Origin: Propionibacteriaceae bacterium
Lineage (GTDB): Bacteria; Actinomycetota; Actinomycetes; Propionibacteriales; Propionibacteriaceae
Assembly: GCA_003153855.1 (NCBI GenBank)
Contig: PMBM01000078.1
Span: 1-5,102 of the forward strand
Direction: 5' to 3'
Length of the DNA: 5,102 nucleotides
Shown here: in pieces, positions 1 through 5,102 of the stretch
Layout of the letters: every line of letters begins with the position of its first letter
How positions within the stretch are numbered: the first letter of the stretch is position 1
Program-made: the position numbers and the translations under genes
Notes under the pieces: generated by a model
Database searches by the model: none
What the model was told of the DNA's origin: nothing
The model's input: only the letters and a program-made list of their open reading frames with translations

Positions 1-543
1 GAGGTGGTCGCGCTCAGCGGACCGAGCGGCGGCGGCAAGTCCACGCTGCTGGCGGCGCTGCTCGGCTTCCTCGTTCCCACATCCGGGTCGGTGACGGTCG
101 ACGGTGTCGGACCCGCCGACGCAGACGGCCGTACGTGGCGTCGCCGCTTCGCGTACGTCCCGCAGACTCCCGGTCTGATCGCCGGCACGGTCGCTGACAA
201 CGTCCGGATGGCCGACCCCCAGGCGGGCGACGACGAGGTACGGGAGGTGCTGGCGGCGGCCGGTGCCCCTGAGCTGGAGCTCGACCACCTGGTCGGCGAC
301 GAGGCCGAGGGTCTGTCCGCCGGTGAGCGCCGACGCGTCGGCATCGCGAGGGCGCTGCTGAGGATCCGGCGCGACGCCGACGTGCTGGTCCTCGACGAGC
401 CGACCGCCGGCCTCGACGCGGACAGCGAAGCGGTCGTCGTCGAGAGCGTACGAGCCTCGGGCGCGTCCGCGATCGTCGTGTCCCACCGTCCCGCGGTGCT
501 CGCCGCCGCGGACAGGGTCGTACGGATCGGGGCGCGCGAATGA
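1..543 (+). CDS. cydD: CydD, C-terminal ATPase domain (5' end outside window)
   Basis: This is one half of the CydDC ABC exporter in the cytoplasmic membrane. Cytochrome bd oxidase assembly depends on CydDC. In E. coli it was assigned export of cysteine and glutathione, and later work links it to haem. Only the last 180 residues are present, beginning just before Walker A, so the membrane domain lies upstream. Visible-residue positions: Walker A GPSGGGKS at 7-14, Q-loop glutamine about 55 (YVPQ), signature LSAGE at 105-109, Walker B VLVLDEP at 128-134, D-loop AGLD just after it, and H-loop His at about 162. All ATPase elements are intact; the signature has Glu where many exporters have Gln. 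The stop codon overlaps the start of cydC (ATGA), so the two are co-transcribed and probably translationally coupled. The assignment to CydD rather than another exporter half rests mainly on the cydC partner. No true start is visible; the GTG at position 4 is internal. Confidence 0.88.
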   Translation, partial: EVVALSGPSGGGKSTLLAALLGFLVPTSGSVTVDGVGPADADGRTWRRRFAYVPQTPGLIAGTVADNVRMADPQAGDDEVREVLAAAGAPELELDHLVGDEAEGLSAGERRRVGIARALLRIRRDADVLVLDEPTAGLDADSEAVVVESVRASGASAIVVSHRPAVLAAADRVVRIGARE

Positions 544-2120
544 GGTCCGGCTGGCAGCGGCTGATCGCCGACCTGTTGCGCTCCGTACCGAAGGGGCGCT
601 GGCTCCTCGCTGCGTCGATCGCCCTCGCCGCCGCGGCCAGCGGCGCGTCCATCGCCCTCATCGGCGTCTCGGCCTGGCTCATCTCGAAGGCCGCCGAGCA
701 CCCCAACTTCCTCGACCTCAGCGTCGCCGCCGTCGGCGTACGGTTCTTCGGCATCTCCCGCGGCGTCTTCCGCTACACCGAGCGGCTCGTCGGGCACGAG
801 CTCGCGCTCCGGATGCAGTCGGCGCTCCGCCTCCGGACGTACACGACGCTCGCCCGTACGACGCTCATGGGGAAGCGTCACGGCGACATGCTCGTACGCG
901 TCGTGGCGGACGTCGAAGCGGTGCAGGACGTCGTCGTACGCGTCGTGCTGCCGTTCGCGTCGGCCGTCGTGGTCATGGCCGGTACGACCGCGATGCTCGC
1001 CCGGTTCTCGCTCAGCAACGCGGGGGTGCTCCTGGCGACGGCCATCGTCGCGGGACTCGTCCTTCCCGCCTGGGCACAGCGCGTGTCACGGGACGCGGAC
1101 TCTGCCGCTGTCCCACTGCGGGGCCGGCTCGCCGACCAGGTGCGCCAGACCGCGCTCGTGGCGGTCGACCTCGTCGCGTACGACGCCGACACCGCGGCGC
1201 TGGCCCGCATCGACGACCTCGACGCCCAGCTGCGGGAGGCCGAGCGTCGCGCAACGGCTGTTCGGGCGTGGGCGGCGGCCGGTCAGGTGCTCGCAGCCGG
1301 TACGGCCGTCATCGCGGCTCTGTGGATCGGCGGCGCGGCCGTCGTCTCGGGCGCCATCGCGCCGCGGCTGCTGGCTGTACTGGTGCTGACGCCCCTCGCC
1401 CTGCACGAGGTCCTCGGTGGTCTGGCTCAGGCCGCGCAGACCCTCACCCGCGCGCAGACGGCCCTGGACCGCGTCGTGGAGGTGCTCGACGCCGAGCCCG
1501 TGGGCCGCGGTGACGCGCCACTCGGTGACGCGAGCGAGCACCCCTCCGTACATGTCGCCGACCTCGCCATCGGCTGGCCGGGGTTCGCGCCGGTGGGTTC
1601 CGGCATCTCGTTCGACCTCGCCGCCGGCGAGAGCGTCGCGGTCGTCGGTCCCAGTGGCGTCGGGAAGACGACCCTGGCAGCGACCGTCCTGGGGCTGATC
1701 CCACCGGTCTCCGGAGAGGTCTCGACGACCGGCCGCGTGGGCTACCTCGCCCAGGACGCGCACCTGTTCGCGACGACGATCGCCGAGAACGTACGGATCG
1801 GGAACAAAGACGCCACGGACGACGAGGTGCTCGCGGCGCTCGACCAGGCAGGACTGCCGCTCGACCCGCTACGCGAGGTGGGAGAGCTGGGCGCCACCCT
1901 GTCCGGCGGGGAGGCACGCCGCCTGGCACTGTCCCGGCTGTTCGCCGGCTCGTACGACGTCCTCGTCCTCGACGAGCCCAGCGAGCACCTCGACGCCCCC
2001 ACCGCAGACGCGCTGCTCGACGACCTGTGGTCCGGCATCGGTACGCGCCCGCTGCTGGTCGTGACCCACGACGAGCGGGTCGTCGCGCGCTGCGACAAGG
2101 TCGTACGGCTGACGGCGTAG
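540..2120 (+). CDS. cydC: CydC, thiol-reductant ABC exporter subunit
   Basis: This is the second half of the CydDC heterodimeric exporter, a membrane protein required for maturation of cytochrome bd. The 526 residues match the family's usual size (roughly 530-590). The first ~310 residues are the transmembrane domain, with hydrophobic segments near 20-48, 135-155, 160-178, 245-265 and 270-295. The stretch at 65-87 (VGVRFFGISRGVFRYTERL and following) is characteristic of CydC. The ATPase domain covers about 335-526: Walker A GPSGVGKT 370-377, Q-loop Gln405, signature LSGGE 454-458, Walker B DVLVLDEP 473-480, SEHLD D-loop 481-485 (compare the common CydC TEHLD), and H-loop His510. The start is the ATG overlapping the cydD stop. 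No strong ribosome binding site precedes it, which fits coupling to cydD. CydD and CydC are separate proteins here, whereas some actinobacteria encode a single fused one. The family call is firm; the transported substrate is not visible from sequence. Confidence 0.94.
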   Translation: MRSGWQRLIADLLRSVPKGRWLLAASIALAAAASGASIALIGVSAWLISKAAEHPNFLDLSVAAVGVRFFGISRGVFRYTERLVGHELALRMQSALRLRTYTTLARTTLMGKRHGDMLVRVVADVEAVQDVVVRVVLPFASAVVVMAGTTAMLARFSLSNAGVLLATAIVAGLVLPAWAQRVSRDADSAAVPLRGRLADQVRQTALVAVDLVAYDADTAALARIDDLDAQLREAERRATAVRAWAAAGQVLAAGTAVIAALWIGGAAVVSGAIAPRLLAVLVLTPLALHEVLGGLAQAAQTLTRAQTALDRVVEVLDAEPVGRGDAPLGDASEHPSVHVADLAIGWPGFAPVGSGISFDLAAGESVAVVGPSGVGKTTLAATVLGLIPPVSGEVSTTGRVGYLAQDAHLFATTIAENVRIGNKDATDDEVLAALDQAGLPLDPLREVGELGATLSGGEARRLALSRLFAGSYDVLVLDEPSEHLDAPTADALLDDLWSGIGTRPLLVVTHDERVVARCDKVVRLTA

Positions 2121-2220
2121 CCGATCGCGCATCGTGAGGTCGCCCTAGCGTCCGCCGCATCAACCGGAACGCGACGTTTTCGGGGTTGTGAACGGGGTTC
2201 CGGCGGGCCAGGTCGGTCAC

Positions 2221-2239
2221 GCGAAGTTGTTCGGGCAAT
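2221..2239 (-). repeat. 19-nt intergenic repeat, copy A (inverted)
   Basis: Read on the minus strand this is ATTGCCCGAACAACTTCGC, matching copy C at 17 of 19 positions. It forms an inverted pair with either copy B or copy C. Similarity to copy B extends several bases beyond the AT end (CTCAT shared). The core CGAACAACTTCG is itself a near-palindrome. Confidence 0.7.
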
Positions 2240-2258
2240 GAGCCCCCGATCCAGCCTC

Positions 2259-2277
2259 ATAGGCCAAGGAACTTCGC
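2259..2277 (+). repeat. 19-nt intergenic repeat, copy B
   Basis: The sequence is ATAGGCCAAGGAACTTCGC, identical to copy C at 16 of 19 positions, with the nine bases GAACTTCGC fully conserved. It begins 51 nt before copy C. With copy A it could form an imperfect 57-nt hairpin (eight uninterrupted outer pairs, then interrupted pairing, loop about 13 nt). It is the most diverged copy and has lost the palindromic core. Confidence 0.65.
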
Positions 2278-2309
2278 GCGGACGTTCGCGCGGCATGACG
2301 CCGCTCGGG

Positions 2310-2328
2310 ATAGCCCGAAGAACTTCGC
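2310..2328 (+). repeat. 19-nt intergenic repeat, copy C
   Basis: The sequence is ATAGCCCGAAGAACTTCGC. Its last 16 bases are the reverse complement of 2221-2236 with one mismatch, giving a good inverted repeat around a 76-nt interior. The core CGAAG-AA-CTTCG is a perfect 5-bp-arm palindrome. It ends nine bases before the terminator stem at 2338. No target-site duplication is evident around the A-C unit. Confidence 0.7.
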
Positions 2329-2337
2329 AAACAGCAG

Positions 2338-2371
2338 AACGGGTGCCAGGCCGTGAGGCCCAGCACCCGTT
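2338..2371 (-). terminator. Hairpin terminator of the sugar-transport operon
   Basis: A nine-pair stem, AACGGGTGC (2338-2346) with GCACCCGTT (2363-2371), is followed after a CA/CA internal mismatch by GGCC/GGCC closing a GTGA tetraloop. It lies 17 nt beyond the chvE stop codon, the normal place for an intrinsic terminator. The minus-strand sequence after the stem (TTCTGCTGTTTGCG) is only moderately T-rich, which is common in high-GC actinobacteria. Being symmetric, it could also stop cydC transcripts arriving from the other side. Confidence 0.72.
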
Positions 2372-2378
2372 CGGGTGT
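2363..2378 (+). terminator. Small overlapping hairpin, possible cydC-side terminator
   Basis: CACCC (2364-2368) pairs with GGGTG (2373-2377) across a GTTC tetraloop, with a possible extra G-T pair outside. On the + strand it is followed by TTAAGTGG, a very weak T tract. It shares its left arm with the larger 2338-2371 stem, so the two cannot form together. Whether it works as a terminator is inference. Confidence 0.35.
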
Positions 2379-2388
2379 TAAGTGGCGA

Positions 2389-3489
2389 TCAGCCCTTGGT
2401 GAGCGGGCCGAGCGTCTTGTCGTTGGCGTACACGGTCGCCGCGTTGTCCTTGGTGACGATCACCGGGGCCAACAGGTACGACGGGACGACCTTGATGCCG
2501 TTGTTGTAGCTCTTGGTGTCGTTGACCTCAGGCGTCTTGCCCTGCTGGAGGGCCTGCGCCATGACGATCGACTGCGCGACGAGCTTGTTGGTGTCCTTGA
2601 AGATGGTCGAGTACTGCTGGCCGGCCATGATCGACTTCACCGACTCCACCTCGGAGTCCTGACCCGTGACGACGGGCAGGGGCTTGTTGGCGGCAGCGAT
2701 GGAGGCCATCGCAGCGCGGGCCAGGGTGTCGTTGGGCGACAGGATGCCGTCCAGCTCGGCCTTCTGGTAGAAGCCGGACAGCACGGTGTCCATGCGCTTC
2801 TGCGCGTTCTCGGCCTTCCAGCCCTGGGTGACGACCTGCTCGAAGGTGGTCTGCTTCGAGAGGACAGTGAGGGTGCCGTCAGCGATCTTGGGCTGGAGCA
2901 CGCTCATGGCGCCGTCGAAGAACACCTTCGCGTTGGAGTCGTCAGGGGAACCGGCGATGAGCTCGACGTTCCACTTGGTCTTCGTGCCCTTGCGATCCGC
3001 GAGGCCCTTGAGAAGTGCCTCGCCCTGCAGGACACCGACCTTGAAGTTGTCGAACGCGACGTAGTAGTCGATGCTCGGCGTGTTGGTGAGCAGGCGGTCG
3101 TAGGCGATCACAGTGATGCCGGCCTTCTTGGCCGCATCGAGCTGCGTGCCGAGCTGCGAGCCGTCGATGGCGCCGACGATCAGCACCTTCGCGCCCTTCT
3201 CGATCATCGCGCTGATCTGGTTCTGCTGCTCGGTGACGCCTCCGTTGGCGAACTGGACGCTCGGCGTGAAGCCGGCAGTCTTGAGTCCGTCGTTGAACAG
3301 GCCCTCAGCGAGGACCCAGTTCTCGGACGTCTTCTGGGGGAGCGCGACGCCGATGACGGCATCCTTGGCGAACCCCGCCGCGCTCGCGCTGCCACTGGCT
3401 GCGGTGTCGGTACGACCGCTTCCACAGCCAGACAGGGCCAGGGCGCTGACGACTACGAGAGCAGCCGCAGCCTTGGCGAACTTCCTCAT
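2389..3489 (-). CDS. chvE: ChvE-type multiple-monosaccharide-binding lipoprotein
   Basis: This is the extracellular solute receptor of a sugar ABC importer: it binds a monosaccharide and delivers it to the MmsB permease. The 366 residues begin with a lipoprotein signal peptide: basic MRK, a hydrophobic run, then lipobox LSGC at 19-22 with Cys22 as the lipidated residue, and a Ser/Gly/Ala-rich linker to about 40. The mature part is a type I periplasmic-binding fold (Peripla_BP_4). From memory, Agrobacterium ChvE shares the blocks around IAYDR (128-132), FDNF/VGVLQ (146-155), AGSPDD/N (179-186), FDGAMSVL (191-198), LSPND (250-254), LPVVTGQD (271-278), QYSTIFKDT (292-300) and EVNDTK/GIKVVPSYLL (321-340). 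YDR, SPND and GQD are probable ligand contacts by analogy with xylose/ribose-binding proteins (inference). The frame is open further upstream, but the ATG at 3489 is chosen because it starts the signal peptide and follows a strong ribosome binding site. It is the last gene of its operon. The actual sugar (glucose, galactose, xylose, arabinose or others) cannot be read from sequence. Confidence 0.92.
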   Translation of the reverse strand: MRKFAKAAAALVVVSALALSGCGSGRTDTAASGSASAAGFAKDAVIGVALPQKTSENWVLAEGLFNDGLKTAGFTPSVQFANGGVTEQQNQISAMIEKGAKVLIVGAIDGSQLGTQLDAAKKAGITVIAYDRLLTNTPSIDYYVAFDNFKVGVLQGEALLKGLADRKGTKTKWNVELIAGSPDDSNAKVFFDGAMSVLQPKIADGTLTVLSKQTTFEQVVTQGWKAENAQKRMDTVLSGFYQKAELDGILSPNDTLARAAMASIAAANKPLPVVTGQDSEVESVKSIMAGQQYSTIFKDTNKLVAQSIVMAQALQQGKTPEVNDTKSYNNGIKVVPSYLLAPVIVTKDNAATVYANDKTLGPLTKG

Positions 3490-3493
3490 CTCT

Positions 3494-3503
3494 ACCTCTT
3501 CCT
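3494..3503 (-). promoter_or_regulatory. Ribosome binding site of chvE
   Basis: The minus strand reads AGGAAGAGGT four bases before the ATG at 3489. This purine-rich site is much stronger than those of mmsB or cydC. It fixes the start at the signal-peptide methionine and suggests high translation of the binding protein. Confidence 0.75.
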
Positions 3504-3529
3504 TTTTCCGGTTGCCGTTCTGGCCGTTC

Positions 3530-3543
3530 CGGGGTTCACCCCG
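3530..3543 (-). other. Short hairpin in the chvE leader
   Basis: CGGGG and CCCCG form a five-pair stem with a four-base loop (TGAA on the minus strand). It lies 41-54 nt upstream of the chvE start, ahead of a 9-nt tandem repeat of GAACGGC (minus strand, about 3514-3529). No T tract follows, so it is probably not a terminator; its role is unknown. Confidence 0.4.
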
Positions 3544-3576
3544 TCCGCGTCTGGCTGGCGGGGAATTCTCTGCTGT

Positions 3577-3607
3577 GCGTACGGGGGGATACGACCCGGC
3601 CGTACGC
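3577..3607 (-). other. Hairpin just after mmsB, between permease and binding-protein genes
   Basis: GCGTACGG (3577-3584) is the exact inverse of CCGTACGC (3600-3607), and GGG/CCC (3586-3588 with 3595-3597) can extend the stem inside, leaving a six-base loop. It begins three bases past the mmsB stop codon on the transcribed strand. The sequence after it is ACAGCAGAGAATTCC with no T run, so a full intrinsic terminator is unlikely. A processing or 3'-end-stabilising element separating mmsB from chvE mRNA fits better, but this is inference. No clear promoter is seen in the remaining gap. Confidence 0.5.
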
Positions 3608-3610
3608 GTC

Positions 3611-4858
3611 CTAGGCAGCGTTGGTGATCGGCGCTGTCGCCTCACCGGGCTGTGGCTTCTTCGACGGGAACAAGAACCCCGTGATCGACGGCTTGTTCTG
3701 CGACTTCTGCCACACGTCGAGTGCGACAGCCGCGAGCAGGACGAGGCCCTTGATCATCTGGGTCGCGTCGGACCCGGCGCTCATGAGCTGGAGGCCGTTG
3801 TTGAGGACGGCCATCACGAGTCCGCCGATCACGGACCCGACAACCGTTCCCACGCCACCGGACACCGCCGCGCCGCCGATGAAGACGGCCGCGATCGCGT
3901 CCAGCTCCCAGCCGACGCCGTCGAACGGTCCGGATGCAGTGGAGCGTCCGACGAACATCATCCCGGCGAAGGCCGCGAGCATCGACATGTTCATCATCAC
4001 GAGGAAGTAGGTCCGCTTCGTGTTGACGCCCGAGAGCTCTGCGGCGAGCCGGTTGCCACCGACCGCGTAGATGTGGCGACCGAAGACGGTACGGCTCGTG
4101 AGGTAGCTGTACAGGATCACCAGTGCCATGAGGATGAGGCCCGGGACGGGGAAGGACGAGCCGGGCCGGCCGGTCCCGAACATCCACGTGAGGTAGCCGA
4201 TGACAACCGTGAGGAGGACGAGCCGGATGACCATGACCGACATCGGCGGCACCTCGGCGCCGATCTTCGCCAGGGCCCGGCGCTGGCTCACCTGCATCCA
4301 CACGAGGATCGCGACGGCCAAGACTCCCAGGAGCAGGGTCGAGTTGTTCATGAGCGTGTTCGGGCCCCACTCGGGGAGGTAGCCGGCTCCCAGGTACTGG
4401 AACGCCTTGGGCACAGGGACCGTGAGCGACTTTCCGACCCACTGGTTCGCGCCGCGGAAGAACATGTAGCCGGCCAGCGTCACGATGAAGCCCGGGATGC
4501 CCATGTAGGCGACCCAGAACCCCTGCCACGCGCCACAGATGGCGCCGAGCGCCAGGCCGAGCACGAACGCGACGTACCAGGGGATGCCCCAGTCGCGCAT
4601 CGCGATCGCCACCACGATCCCGACGAACGCGGCCACCGATCCGACGGACAGGTCGATGTGGCCGATGATGATGACCATCACCATGCCGATGGCCAGTACG
4701 AGGATGTAGCTGTTGCCGTTGAGCAGGTTCATGAGGTTGGTCGGCGTGATGACCAGGCCGCCCGTGAGCCCGTGGAACAGCAGGGCGAGGGCGACCAGGA
4801 CGAACAGCATGCCGAACTGGCGAAGACTTCCGCCGAACAGTTGCTTGAGAGCGTTCAT
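3611..4858 (-). CDS. mmsB: Multiple-monosaccharide ABC transporter permease MmsB (GguB)
   Basis: This is the integral membrane channel of the sugar importer (BPD_transp_2 family, relatives XylH, RbsC and GguB), working as a dimer with the MmsA ATPase. It has 415 residues and many hydrophobic helices, for example about 16-34, 50-66, 74-88, 94-112, 122-136, 173-190, 207-227, 238-253, 284-303, 318-332, 336-356 and 369-382. Family hallmarks are GHIDLSVGS (66-74), IPGFIVTLAG (121-130), the cytoplasmic loop GRHIYAVGGNRLAAELSGVN (260-279) and the glycine-rich stretch ELDAIAAVFIGGAAVSGGVG (318-337). The long loop between helices at about 136-172 and the overall length match GguB-type permeases better than shorter RbsC proteins. 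The tail after about 385 is a hydrophilic, Pro/Lys-containing extension of ~30 residues. The chosen ATG is 16 nt after the mmsA stop, with a weak GAGAAAG site; the frame is open a further 16 codons into mmsA, but those codons lack family similarity. Confidence 0.93.
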   Translation of the reverse strand: MNALKQLFGGSLRQFGMLFVLVALALLFHGLTGGLVITPTNLMNLLNGNSYILVLAIGMVMVIIIGHIDLSVGSVAAFVGIVVAIAMRDWGIPWYVAFVLGLALGAICGAWQGFWVAYMGIPGFIVTLAGYMFFRGANQWVGKSLTVPVPKAFQYLGAGYLPEWGPNTLMNNSTLLLGVLAVAILVWMQVSQRRALAKIGAEVPPMSVMVIRLVLLTVVIGYLTWMFGTGRPGSSFPVPGLILMALVILYSYLTSRTVFGRHIYAVGGNRLAAELSGVNTKRTYFLVMMNMSMLAAFAGMMFVGRSTASGPFDGVGWELDAIAAVFIGGAAVSGGVGTVVGSVIGGLVMAVLNNGLQLMSAGSDATQMIKGLVLLAAVALDVWQKSQNKPSITGFLFPSKKPQPGEATAPITNAA

Positions 4859-4874
4859 CGTCAACTTTCTCGCG

Positions 4875-5102
4875 TCACACCGCGGTGGTCGTGTTGGTGG
4901 GGACAAGGGTCATGAGGCGCATCAGGCCCTCCTGAGTGGCTTGCTTCGCGTCGACGCAGCCGGTGATGAGGCCGGCGCTGACGGTGTAGATGCGGTCGCA
5001 CGTCCCGAGGAGCTCAGGGAGCTCGGAGGAGATCATCATGATCGCCTTGCCCTCGTCGGCGAGGGCGTTCATGATCCCGTACATCTCGTACTTGGCCCCG
5101 AC
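4875..5102 (-). CDS. mmsA: Sugar ABC transporter ATPase MmsA (GguA), C-terminal end (5' end outside window)
   Basis: This is the ATP-hydrolysing subunit of the importer, a cytoplasmic protein with two tandem nucleotide-binding domains in this family (RbsA/XylG/GguA). Only the last 75 residues are in the window. They start at VGAKYEMYGIM, the conserved segment that follows Walker B and the D-loop of the second domain, and continue through GKAIMMISSELPELLGTCDRI (about 18-38) to a short family-like tail. The ISSELPE stretch stands where other ABC ATPases carry the switch histidine; Ser at this place in the second domain is usual for sugar ATPases, so it is not a defect. The ATG at 5084 is internal, since similarity runs unbroken to the window edge. 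The stop is 16 nt from the mmsB start, indicating one operon. The full gene should be about 1.5 kb. Confidence 0.9.
   Translation of the reverse strand, partial: VGAKYEMYGIMNALADEGKAIMMISSELPELLGTCDRIYTVSAGLITGCVDAKQATQEGLMRLMTLVPTNTTTAV

Larger units (their letters stand above)
2121..2337. other. Non-coding gap between convergent genes
   Basis: No convincing gene lies here on either strand. The only short + strand frame I traced (GTG 2188 to TGA 2241, 17 residues) has no credible ribosome binding site. Between cydC and the repeat cluster there is a weak inverted pair, CCGGAAC 2164-2170 with GTTCCGG 2197-2203 (26-nt spacer), and a 12-nt-spaced direct pair CGGGGTT at 2181 and 2193. A second 12-nt-spaced pair, TTCGCGCGG, occurs at 2273 and 2285. 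The right-hand part holds the three 19-nt repeats listed separately. Because both flanking genes end here, no promoter for either is expected. Confidence 0.7.

Noticed and set aside
14..754. Minus-strand open frame opposite cydD/cydC
   Set aside because: The product is arginine- and proline-rich nonsense, and the + strand carries intact ABC ATPase motifs. Other minus-strand frames between 878 and 2296 fail the same way.
2164..2203. CCGGAAC...GTTCCGG as a cydC terminator
   Set aside because: Arms of seven bases with a 26-nt spacer and no T tract are weak; the hairpins at 2338-2378 are better candidates.
2188..2241. Possible 17-residue peptide (GTG to TGA) between cydC and the repeats
   Set aside because: It has no good ribosome binding site, ends inside repeat copy A, and resembles nothing recognisable.
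2221..2328. Repeats as a CRISPR array or as SOS boxes
   Set aside because: There are only three imperfect copies in mixed orientation with unequal spacing, and the core does not fit the actinobacterial LexA GAAC-N4-GTTC pattern.
2353..3627. Open frame of 424 codons on the + strand, opposite chvE
   Set aside because: It mirrors the whole of chvE, starts inside the terminator hairpin, and its product has no recognisable motif, while the minus-strand frame has a lipobox and clear family blocks.
3113..4915. Long open frame (600 codons) on the + strand, opposite chvE and mmsB
   Set aside because: It is antisense to two well-recognised genes. Its product is a low-complexity run of Arg, Asp, His and Glu with no domain, typical of stop-poor shadow frames in high-GC DNA.
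4990..5030. Missing switch histidine in MmsA (ISSELPE) as an inactivating change
   Set aside because: Ser at this position in the second ATPase domain is normal for the RbsA/XylG/GguA family.

Overview
The window reads as chromosome of a high-GC Gram-positive bacterium (Actinomycetota). GC is high throughout with strong G/C third positions, the solute-binding protein is a lipoprotein as expected without an outer membrane, and the proteins look actinobacterial. Dense use of the word GTACG suggests the Nocardioides/Propionibacteriales side of the phylum, but that is only an impression. There are no RNA genes, CRISPR arrays, insertion sequences or phage genes.

Layout. Positions 1-2120 (+ strand) hold the 3' end of cydD and the complete cydC, joined by an ATGA stop/start overlap. 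Together they encode the heterodimeric ABC exporter CydDC, needed for assembly of cytochrome bd oxidase; cydAB probably lie just upstream, outside the window. Positions 2121-2388 are a non-coding gap between convergent genes. It contains three copies of a ~19-nt repeat (one inverted) and a hairpin cluster that looks like the shared terminator region. Positions 2389-5102 (- strand) are the end of a sugar ABC importer operon, read right to left: the C-terminal end of the ATPase (MmsA/GguA), the permease (MmsB/GguB) and a ChvE-type sugar-binding lipoprotein. The binding-protein gene comes last and is set off by a 121-nt gap with two hairpins and a strong ribosome binding site.

How the genes work together. 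CydD and CydC form one exporter with two nucleotide-binding domains; all ATPase motifs are visible in both. In the importer, ChvE captures monosaccharides outside the cell, MmsB forms the membrane channel and MmsA supplies ATP hydrolysis. The two operons have unrelated functions and meet tail to tail.

No previously undescribed multi-gene system was found. The least explained structure is the three-copy repeat at 2221-2328. Its copies could pair in two mutually exclusive ways, and it may be a small dispersed palindromic element or a 3'-end RNA structure.
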